From Flavobacteriales bacterium (GTDB taxonomy: Bacteria > Bacteroidota > Bacteroidia > Flavobacteriales > BACL11): 48,083 nucleotides of DNA. The notes beneath the pieces are model-generated. The model was not told the origin of the DNA. It saw nothing but the letters and a program-made list of their open reading frames with translations, and ran no database searches. Of this stretch, positions 19,500 to 27,841 are shown piece by piece (the stretch's first letter is position 1; every line of letters begins with the position of its first letter). The stretch is taken from the NCBI GenBank assembly GCA_028122735.1, contig JAOHSR010000007.1, positions 1 through 48,083 of the forward strand, read 5' to 3'. The translations under genes were made by a program, and so were the position numbers.

Positions 19500-20423
19500 A
19501 TGAAACAAGTATTACCGATTCTACTATTAATATTTTTCTTTTCTTGTAAAGAAGAGATAAATCCTTTCGATTTTAATTCGAACATTATTTCAGATAATGA
19601 TACTTTATATTTTACAGATCCAATATCTTTTTCCGCTTTACATAATAATATATTTTCTCCAACTTGTGCTAATTCAGGATGCCATGATGGAACTTTTGAA
19701 CCTGATTTTAGAACTATTGAAAGTGCATATAACTCTCTAGTTTATCATCCAGTTATTAAAAATGACTTAAATAACTCATTTTCTTATCGAGTAGATCCTG
19801 GGAATTCATTACAATCAGTATTGTATCATAGACTTATTGTTGATATTGATGGAATTTCTGGAATTATGCCGCTTGAATCTGAAGACGATTGGGAAAATAA
19901 CAAAGACACTTATATTAGTAATATTAAGGACTGGATTGATGATGGAGCAAAAGATATGTTTGGTAATACTCCAGTTTTGTCTAATGATATTCCTTTAGCT
20001 AGAGGAATGGTTGTCTTTAACTCTGGACAAACATCAAATCCAATTTCACCTGGTCCAAACGGTTCAGTATTAGTACCTAACAACCTTAGTTCTGTGGATT
20101 TATGGTTTAGTGTGGGTGATGATTTTTTAACTTCAAATCAACTCACTCATAATAAAATTAAATTTTCTACTAGTTTATTTAATTTTAATAGTCTCACTGC
20201 TTATGATTTAAATGTTTTGAATAATCCTATTTCTCAAATTGGTTTTTACTCAAATAATGAAGACTATTTTCACAAATATAATTTTGACTTATCATCTTTC
20301 AGTATAGGAGATGTTGTATATCTTAAAATATATGTTCAAGATAATGTTAATCCAATAACTGAAATCCCTAATAATGGCTCTCCATTTGTTTTAATAAAAC
20401 ATTTCTCTTTAACTATTATTTAA
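19500..20423 (+). CDS. Lipoprotein with cytochrome-c-like domain using CX4CH
   Basis: FFSCKEE lipobox; IFSPTCANSGCHDGTFEPDF, candidate distal Met GIMPLES, IKDWIDDGAKDMFG. Confidence 0.75.
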   Translation: MKQVLPILLLIFFFSCKEEINPFDFNSNIISDNDTLYFTDPISFSALHNNIFSPTCANSGCHDGTFEPDFRTIESAYNSLVYHPVIKNDLNNSFSYRVDPGNSLQSVLYHRLIVDIDGISGIMPLESEDDWENNKDTYISNIKDWIDDGAKDMFGNTPVLSNDIPLARGMVVFNSGQTSNPISPGPNGSVLVPNNLSSVDLWFSVGDDFLTSNQLTHNKIKFSTSLFNFNSLTAYDLNVLNNPISQIGFYSNNEDYFHKYNFDLSSFSIGDVVYLKIYVQDNVNPITEIPNNGSPFVLIKHFSLTII

Positions 20424-20424
20424 C

Positions 20425-20862
20425 ATGAGATCTATTTTTTATTTATTAATTTTTGTATCTGTATTTTTTTCTTCATGCTCTAAAGATGATGATCTAGTAA
20501 ATTTTAATTTAAGATTAATAGAAGTATTCCCATTAAACATAATAGAATTTCAAGAAAATATTTATGTTAGGTTATCCTATGAGCATCCTGAAGGATATCT
20601 AGGTTTTTCTGATCCTGATTATCTTTCTTTAGAAGTTAAGGATAGTAGGTTGTCACAGGCAGATTATTATCATGTAATACCTATTACTCCTCCAAATAAC
20701 AATTTATCAGTAACTGGAGAATTATTAGTTGAAATTGATTCGCCATTTCTTTTTGGAAATGGTAATACGGAATTAGTGAATTTTTCTATAAGAATTCAAG
20801 ACCAAAACCTTAGTTGGAGCAATACAATTACTACACCAAATATTAGTGTTAATAGAGAATGA
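20425..20862 (+). CDS. Small lipoprotein, unknown function
   Basis: 145 aa; VFFSSCSKDDD lipobox; in a tight operon. Confidence 0.75.
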   Translation: MRSIFYLLIFVSVFFSSCSKDDDLVNFNLRLIEVFPLNIIEFQENIYVRLSYEHPEGYLGFSDPDYLSLEVKDSRLSQADYYHVIPITPPNNNLSVTGELLVEIDSPFLFGNGNTELVNFSIRIQDQNLSWSNTITTPNISVNRE

Positions 20863-23800
20863 GAGTATTAATAATATTAATATTATCAATTTTCACAATT
20901 TCTAGTACAGCTCAATATAGTATGTCTAATCAAACCGTTTATGATTGTGAAGGAACATTAAGTGACAGTGAAGCTAATTCCCAACAAGCAGGTTGGTACG
21001 ATCATAACGAAAACTTCACATTTACTATTTGTCCCAATGGTGCTTCTTCAATTATTATTGATTTTAGTTTTTTTAACACTGAACCTATAAACGATTATCT
21101 ACTTATTTATGATGGTCCTAATACAGCATCCCCAATTTTAGCAGGTCCATTTTCTGGAGTGAATACTCCACCGCAAATTACATCTAGTGGATGTGTAACA
21201 ATTGTATTTGTTTCAGATTTAAATGTTGCTGCTGATGGGTTTAATTTAAGTTGGGAAACTATCATATCTGTTCCTGACCCTCCGCAATTAAGTTTAGCTA
21301 ATGCTCTAAATTGTAGTACTAATGTTATTGAGCTTATATTGGATAAAAATATTCATTGCGATTCAGTGTTCACAGCAAATATTTCTGTAACTGGTCAATT
21401 AAATCAAATCGTTAATGCTGTACCAATAGCTTGTTTAAATGACTCAACAAATATTATTCAATTAAACCTAACCCCTGGATTGAATGAAAGTGGTACATAT
21501 AATATTTTTTTTCAATCTTATTTTAAAGATGTTTGTGATAGTATATGGTCTTTGTCTTCATCTTTAAGTTTTGATATTTTAGATTGTCCTTTAATTGTTG
21601 ATATCGTTGCTGATGATGATACAATTTGCTTGGGAGATTGTACAGATTTAAATGTGATAGTAAGTGGGGGTGATGCTTCATCATATAATTATTCTTGGAT
21701 TCCAATCTTACCAAATAATTCTGGTCCTCATCAGGTTTGTCCAACTACTACTACTCAGTATATTGTTTCAGTTAGTGATCTTGGACCTGCTAATACCCAA
21801 TCTGATACCGTAATGGTAGTTGTAGTTCCTCCAACAATAACCCAAGCAGATTTCTCCATATGTAATACAGATGGTTCAATATCATTAATTGCTTCACCAT
21901 TAGGAGGGTGGTGGTCTGGAAATAGTATTATAAATGGTTTAAATCCAATATTTGATCCTACAGTTTTATCTCCTGGAGTATATTCTTTAAATTATGATGT
22001 TAATGGTTGTAATGATAATTTAGAAATTACAGTACTTGAAATTAGTGCAGGTCCTGATATCTCTGCTTGTACTAATGCTCCAATTTTTAATTTAAATTCA
22101 TCATTAACTACAGCAGGAGGTAATTGGTCAGGAAATAATGTACAAGCTAATGGAGATATTGATGTAGGTCCTTTCAGTTCTGTTATAGAGGCTATTTATA
22201 CGCTTTCTAATGGATGTTCAGATACTTTATTAGTAAATGTAGTTAATAGCATTTCAATGCCAAATAATCTCTCCTTATGTCAAAATTCAAATGACACCAT
22301 TTTATTTGCCTCGCCATCTGGAGGGACTTGGTCTGCTATTGAAAACAATCCATTAATTCCAAGTTCATGTTTAAATTCAATTGATGATTTTCCATATGTT
22401 GAAAGTTTTGAATTAGGACTCTCAAATTGGACAAATGATATTTCAAATGATTTTGACTGGGTAGCAAATACAAACGGAACTCCTTCTAATAATACGGGGC
22501 CATCACAAGCTTATGATGGAAACTCATATATATATACTGAATCATCAAATGCTAATTTTCCTTTTAAAAATTCATCTATAATTTCTCCTTGTATAAATTT
22601 ATCCCAATATGATAATCCTATTTTAAATTTTTATTACCACAAATATGGTAATGGTAATGAAAACGCTTTATTGACACTTGATATTTCAATGGATAATGGA
22701 ATTACTTGGCAATTAGATAAATGGAGTATTATTGGAAATCTTGGTAATAACTGGTTTAATCAGTCCATTGATTTGTCTTCTTATAACTCTAGTGAATTAA
22801 AAATTAGATTCAGGGTTTTAACAGGAAATCATTGGTCTTCTGATATTGCAATTGATAAAGTTTCAATCTTAGGAGGAGCAATCTCCTCAAATGGTATTCT
22901 TCTAAGTAATGTAGCAAATTCCGGATTTCACACATACACCTATTCAATTGAAGGTTGTAGTAGTAATTTTACAGTGAGCTATCAGGAAATTAATGCTGGT
23001 AGTGATTTAGAAATTTGTCCTTCTCAAGCTCCATTTAATCTTATTGGAAATCCCTCTGGTGGAATCTGGAGTGGTATTAATATTATTAATAGTAATAATG
23101 GATTATATGACCCTGTAAACTTAGGAACAGATATTATTACATATGCTAATAATTCATGTGTTGATACAGTTTTAATAAATGTAATTGATACCGATATTTT
23201 TGATGATTCATTATTTCTTTGTCATAATTCTCCAAACCAATATTTAGATTTAGATGTTGTTTCAAGGGAGCCTACTAATGGGATTTGGACTGGTTTTGGA
23301 ATAACAGATCCTAATTTTCCTGGTATTTTTAATCCTAATATTTCTGGATCTGGCTCGCACATAATAAACTATACAGCTAATTCTTGCACAGACAATTTAA
23401 TAATACAAGTATATCCAAAACCAATATTATTTGATTCTATTATATGCTCAAATTCTACACCATTTGTTTTAAATATTAACTCTAGTGGAGGTATATGGGA
23501 TGGTGTTGGTATTATTGATAATACAATTGGTTTGATTGACCCCTCATTTATGACTTTAGGCGTTAATTATCTACAATATACTTCATTAAACGGCTGTGTA
23601 GATACTTTTGAGGTAAATGTTATTAATCCACCTATTGTTTCCTTTAATAGTTTAACAGTAGATTATTGTTATGTAGACTCTTGGTATCCAATTAATACTA
23701 GTCCAATTGGTGGTGTTTTATCTGGAAATGGAATTGTTAATTTTTCCTTTAATCCTTCAGTAGCAGGATCTGGATATCATAATATTTCTTTTACATACGG

Positions 23801-24932
23801 TTCTGGAAATTGTATTGCAACTATAGATACAGTATTTTTTGTAGCAGATGAGCTAGTTACTACAACATCTGTTTCTGATGATACAATTTGTGAAGGTGAA
23901 TTATTAACAATAAGTGCTTCATCTGTTGGAGGAACTAGTAATTATCAGTTTGATTGGAACAATAATTTAAGTAATAGTTTTTCTCATCTAATTTCTCCAA
24001 CTCAAACTACAGAATATATACTTAGTGTTTCTGATGGTTGTTCCGAAAGAACTGTTGATACTTTACAAATTTTTGTTTTTGATACATTTGATTTAAATTT
24101 TTCAACTTCAGAAAAAAAATGTTTTGGAGAAGTTGGCTATGCTAAAGTGTTTTCTAACTCCAGTAATGTACAGTATGAGTGGAATACAAACCCTATTTCT
24201 TATGGTGATAGTATAATTGGTACAGTTGATAGAAATTATATCGTAAAGGCAACAAATACTATAACAAATTGTATTGTTTATGATACCATTAGAATTCAAG
24301 GTTATAGTAATTTATCTTCAATTTTTTCTTTAAATGTTAATGATTGTGTATCTATTCTAGATGCTAATATTCAATTAATAGATCTTAGTATTGTTAATTA
24401 TAATGAAATTTCTTCTGATAGTTATTGGGATTTAGGTGATGGAACTAGAATTCCTTATGTATATTCCATTAATCCTACACATACATATTTAGATACAGGA
24501 CAGTTTCAACTCAGTTTGTATTTAATAAATGATGGGGGCTGTATTGATTCTTCTAGCCTTAGTGTTTGTGTGGTCTCAGATAATAAATTTTATATACCAA
24601 ATAGTTTTACTCCAGATAATGATAATTGTAATGATTTGTTTTTTATTAAAGCTCTAGGCTTGTTTTCAGATTTTAATATTAAAATTTTTGATAGATGGAC
24701 ATCAACTTTAGTATTTGAATCTAATGAAATTTTACTTACAAACGATATATTAGAAAATTCAAGTTGTGATAATAATACAATAGGTGATTACTATAAGTTG
24801 GGGAAATGGGATGGAAGAATATTAAATGGAATAAAAGCACCCTTAGGAGCATATGTATACGAAATAAGCTATAAAGAAAAAAAGGATTCAGAAATCAAAA
24901 AATTACTTGGATCAATTACCTTGGTTAGGTAA
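20859..24932 (+). CDS. Large secreted CUB-domain and repeat protein with T9SS type B (CHU_C/gliding-motility-associated) C-terminus
   Basis: N-terminal CUB-like domain (YDCEGTLSDSE...FTICPNGASSIIIDFSFFNTEPINDYLLIYDGPNTASPILAGPFSG); GGxWSG repeats; C-terminal FYIPNSFTPDNDNCNDLFFIKALG...WDGRILNGIKAPLGAYVYEISYKE. Confidence 0.92.
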   Translation: MRVLIILILSIFTISSTAQYSMSNQTVYDCEGTLSDSEANSQQAGWYDHNENFTFTICPNGASSIIIDFSFFNTEPINDYLLIYDGPNTASPILAGPFSGVNTPPQITSSGCVTIVFVSDLNVAADGFNLSWETIISVPDPPQLSLANALNCSTNVIELILDKNIHCDSVFTANISVTGQLNQIVNAVPIACLNDSTNIIQLNLTPGLNESGTYNIFFQSYFKDVCDSIWSLSSSLSFDILDCPLIVDIVADDDTICLGDCTDLNVIVSGGDASSYNYSWIPILPNNSGPHQVCPTTTTQYIVSVSDLGPANTQSDTVMVVVVPPTITQADFSICNTDGSISLIASPLGGWWSGNSIINGLNPIFDPTVLSPGVYSLNYDVNGCNDNLEITVLEISAGPDISACTNAPIFNLNSSLTTAGGNWSGNNVQANGDIDVGPFSSVIEAIYTLSNGCSDTLLVNVVNSISMPNNLSLCQNSNDTILFASPSGGTWSAIENNPLIPSSCLNSIDDFPYVESFELGLSNWTNDISNDFDWVANTNGTPSNNTGPSQAYDGNSYIYTESSNANFPFKNSSIISPCINLSQYDNPILNFYYHKYGNGNENALLTLDISMDNGITWQLDKWSIIGNLGNNWFNQSIDLSSYNSSELKIRFRVLTGNHWSSDIAIDKVSILGGAISSNGILLSNVANSGFHTYTYSIEGCSSNFTVSYQEINAGSDLEICPSQAPFNLIGNPSGGIWSGINIINSNNGLYDPVNLGTDIITYANNSCVDTVLINVIDTDIFDDSLFLCHNSPNQYLDLDVVSREPTNGIWTGFGITDPNFPGIFNPNISGSGSHIINYTANSCTDNLIIQVYPKPILFDSIICSNSTPFVLNINSSGGIWDGVGIIDNTIGLIDPSFMTLGVNYLQYTSLNGCVDTFEVNVINPPIVSFNSLTVDYCYVDSWYPINTSPIGGVLSGNGIVNFSFNPSVAGSGYHNISFTYGSGNCIATIDTVFFVADELVTTTSVSDDTICEGELLTISASSVGGTSNYQFDWNNNLSNSFSHLISPTQTTEYILSVSDGCSERTVDTLQIFVFDTFDLNFSTSEKKCFGEVGYAKVFSNSSNVQYEWNTNPISYGDSIIGTVDRNYIVKATNTITNCIVYDTIRIQGYSNLSSIFSLNVNDCVSILDANIQLIDLSIVNYNEISSDSYWDLGDGTRIPYVYSINPTHTYLDTGQFQLSLYLINDGGCIDSSSLSVCVVSDNKFYIPNSFTPDNDNCNDLFFIKALGLFSDFNIKIFDRWTSTLVFESNEILLTNDILENSSCDNNTIGDYYKLGKWDGRILNGIKAPLGAYVYEISYKEKKDSEIKKLLGSITLVR

Positions 24933-25382
24933 TTCTTTTTCAGGGTCAAGCTCATCGCTTTCGTATGAGAAATCGTATCTTAATATTTTCCACTTTAAAT
25001 TATCATTTTGTCCAAGTAGAACATATTCATCACAAAGGCTAATATTTTCGTATAAACTTTTAAATTCTAAAAAAACATAAAACCCATCCCCAAGACCTTC
25101 AATAGTATTTTCGAATTTACTTGATGATAATTCTCTGCTCATTAATCCACCAAATTCAATCATCAATTGATTAATTGCTTTTAACCAATATGTTGAGTCA
25201 GAGTTTACTTTAACCTTTTCAGAATATTGATCATATGCTTCGCTAAAGTTTTTATTATTAATATTATCAAGCCAGATATTTGCAACTTTTGTAGCATCTT
25301 TTACGTACTTTTCTTTAAATATTTGTCCACTAATACTATTCATAAAGAGAAATAAAAGAGATAAAAGAATAATTTTTTTCAT
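24912..25382 (-). CDS. DUF4019-like secreted protein
   Basis: 156 aa with signal peptide; ATKVANIWLDNINNKNFSEAYDQYSEKVK...WLKAINQLMIEFGGLMSRELSSSKF. Confidence 0.75.
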   Translation of the reverse strand: MKKIILLSLLFLFMNSISGQIFKEKYVKDATKVANIWLDNINNKNFSEAYDQYSEKVKVNSDSTYWLKAINQLMIEFGGLMSRELSSSKFENTIEGLGDGFYVFLEFKSLYENISLCDEYVLLGQNDNLKWKILRYDFSYESDELDPEKELPNQGN

Positions 25383-25791
25383 TTTGATTTATAGAAAAAT
25401 CCAATTACAAAAATATAAAATCGCCTATTTTAATCTGTAATTTTTCTAATAATAATTAAGAATGTTATTTTATTTTATCATTTTTTATTGCTTAATCTAG
25501 ACTTATTAACTTTTTTAATCTAGTAATTTTTTTAACTTTCTCTAGTAGAGCTGCTAAATAATAATAATTTTAAGATATTAACTAAATTACTGATATTCAG
25601 GTGTTTATGATAATTCCTTGTTAATATTAATGAATGTCAAAAAAAATATTGCAATAAAAAGACAAATCAATTTATTTATAGAATAATTAAACTTATTAAC
25701 AATATATATATTTCTCTTCTAGTAGATTTTGTTTATTTAAGTCAATTAACTATATTAGTCCATAATTAATTATTAATAAAAAACAAATATT

Positions 25792-25989
25792 ATGGCTTTT
25801 ACACATGAAAACTCAAAAGGTACTACTTATCACTTAAATTGTAAGGACGTTACTTTAAAATCTACAGGAAGAGTACAAAGAATTTATTATTTCTCAAAAG
25901 ATTCAAGAGACACTGCTACTGATAAACCTGATGGATACAATGTTAAAGAAAACTCAAGAACTGGTTTACCATTCTTAACTAAAAAATAA
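25792..25989 (+). CDS. Conserved 65-aa small protein, unknown function
   Basis: MAFTHENSKGTTYHLNCKDVTLKSTGRVQRIYYFSKDSRDTATDKPDGYNVKENSRTGLPFLTKK; followed by a strong terminator; resembles small THxNxKGxxYYLxxKxVTLxxGxxQxIYFFSKD proteins from memory. Confidence 0.8.
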   Translation: MAFTHENSKGTTYHLNCKDVTLKSTGRVQRIYYFSKDSRDTATDKPDGYNVKENSRTGLPFLTKK

Positions 25990-26010
25990 TATCAATTTGA
26001 TATTTAGATA

Positions 26011-26036
26011 AAAGCCCTAGAAATAGGGCTTTTTTT
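26011..26036 (+). terminator. Rho-independent terminator, GAAA tetraloop
   Basis: AGCCCTA-GAAA-TAGGGCT then TTTTTT; sits between two convergent genes. Confidence 0.92.
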
Positions 26037-26040
26037 AGTT

Positions 26041-26721
26041 TTATTCCTTTAGTAAAGCAACGTAATATAGTAAATAAGCAGCTGCAGCTAATGCTGCTAC
26101 AACATAGGTGCTTGCAGCCCATTTTAACGCATCTTCTGCAAAATTAATTTCTTTGGTAGAAGTTATGTTTGCACTTTTAAGCCATATTAAAGCTCTTCTA
26201 CTTGCATCAAATTCAACTGGAAGGGTAATTAGTGTAAAAAGTGTAACAACTGCTTGTAGTATCACAAAAACTAAGATTATTGTTGCAAAAGGAAACATTT
26301 TTAATACTCCAGCTCCAATTAATCCAAGAATCATAATTATATTCATTAGTTTACTGCTAAAACTTACCATTGGAACCATCTGTGATCTCATTTGTAACCA
26401 TTGATACGAAGTTGCATGTTGAATTGCATGACCACACTCATGAGCAGCAACTGCTGCTGCAGAAACATGTCTGCCATTATAAACATCTGCACTTAGATTT
26501 ATTGTTCTGTCTTGTGGGTTGTAATGATCGGTTAATTTTCCAGCTACAGAAATTATTCTTACATCATTTATGTTGTGATCCTTAAGCATTTTTTGGGCAA
26601 TTTCTTTACCACTTAAGCCAGAGCTTGTTGCTATTTTACTGTATTTCTTAAATTTATTTTTTAAACGGTTACTGACAAATCCACCAACAACCATGAAGAG
26701 TATCATTATTATCCAAATCAT
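26041..26721 (-). CDS. Neutral zinc metallopeptidase, YugP family
   Basis: AAVAAHECGHAIQHATSYQWLQMRSQMVP, LITLPVEFDASRRALIWL. Confidence 0.95.
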   Translation of the reverse strand: MIWIIMILFMVVGGFVSNRLKNKFKKYSKIATSSGLSGKEIAQKMLKDHNINDVRIISVAGKLTDHYNPQDRTINLSADVYNGRHVSAAAVAAHECGHAIQHATSYQWLQMRSQMVPMVSFSSKLMNIIMILGLIGAGVLKMFPFATIILVFVILQAVVTLFTLITLPVEFDASRRALIWLKSANITSTKEINFAEDALKWAASTYVVAALAAAAYLLYYVALLKE

Positions 26722-26799
26722 TTTCTTTTTTTTACAAAATTAGTAAAAATCATATTTTTAGAACAACTTAATTATATTAGTTTTGTTAAAAAAAAATCT

Positions 26800-27567
26800 A
26801 TGGATTTACCCCTAATTCTTATTACCAATGATGATGGCATAGATGCACCTGGTTTACGTCATTTAATTAAATTAATGAATACTATTGGCAAGGTAGTTGT
26901 AGTTGCTCCTGATGGACCACAATCTGCTCAAAGTCATGCGATTACAATAAATAAACCATTTAGATGTAAGAAAGTAAAAATTGATAATGGAAAACAATTA
27001 GAATTTTCATGTAGTGGTACTCCAGTAGATTGTGTAAAGTTGGCATTGTCTAAAATTTTAGATAGAAAACCTGATTTGTGTGTCTCCGGAATAAACCACG
27101 GTTCTAATGCTTCAATAAATGTGATTTATTCAGGAACTATGGCAGCTGCTATAGAAGCATCTGTTCATGATATACCATCCATTGGCTTTTCATTACTAGA
27201 CCATGATGTGAATGCTAATTTTTCTCATGCTGATAATTACATTCTTAAAATTACCAAAAAATTACTTAGGTCAAAATTTAATAGTTGTCTTAATGTTAAT
27301 TTTCCAAAGTATAATTCAAAAAGTAATATAAAAGGTTTTAAAGTAGCTCATCAATCTAAGGGGAAATGGATTGAAGAATTTGATGAACGGTTAGATCCTG
27401 CAGGAAATAAATATTTTTGGTTAACAGGAAAATTCATTAATTCTGACAAATCTGAAAAAGGAGATCAAAATATATTAGATAAAAACTTTGTTAGTATTGT
27501 TCCAATAAGTCATGATTTAACCCATAATGATCAAATTATAGATTTAAAAAATATTCTTAATGAATAA
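26800..27567 (+). CDS. surE: 5'-nucleotidase SurE
   Basis: LILITNDDGIDAPGLRHLIKLM, VVAPDGPQSAQSHAITI, FSCSGTPVDCVKLAL, SGINHGSNASINVIYSGTMAAAIEA. Confidence 0.97.
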   Translation: MDLPLILITNDDGIDAPGLRHLIKLMNTIGKVVVVAPDGPQSAQSHAITINKPFRCKKVKIDNGKQLEFSCSGTPVDCVKLALSKILDRKPDLCVSGINHGSNASINVIYSGTMAAAIEASVHDIPSIGFSLLDHDVNANFSHADNYILKITKKLLRSKFNSCLNVNFPKYNSKSNIKGFKVAHQSKGKWIEEFDERLDPAGNKYFWLTGKFINSDKSEKGDQNILDKNFVSIVPISHDLTHNDQIIDLKNILNE

Positions 27568-27841
27568 ACAGAATGTTATTGGGCTTTTTGTAGGCATTAT
27601 ATCTCCATTTGTTGCATTTGCAATTTATGTTCTATTTGTTATGGAGTTAGATTTGTTTTATATGATTAATAAAGTTTTAGAAAGTAATAAGCTTCCGCAC
27701 ATAATAAGTTTAAGTCTTCTAGTTAATCTATTGATTTTTTTTATGAAAATTAAAACAAATAGAGATTCTGCAGCAAGAGGTGTTTTAGGAGCTACAATTT
27801 TTTATGGATTTGTTATTGTTTACTTGAAATTCATTTCATGA
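27560..27841 (+). CDS. Small membrane protein (about three TM) between surE and lpxB
   Basis: 93-aa hydrophobic ORF; overlaps surE and shares ATGA with lpxB. Confidence 0.8.
   Translation: MNKQNVIGLFVGIISPFVAFAIYVLFVMELDLFYMINKVLESNKLPHIISLSLLVNLLIFFMKIKTNRDSAARGVLGATIFYGFVIVYLKFIS

Noticed and set aside
21523-21744. 73-aa minus-strand ORF inside the CUB adhesin gene
   Set aside because: Low-complexity antisense translation (HHPHLLSHLNLYNLPSKLYHHQQ) with no supporting signal.
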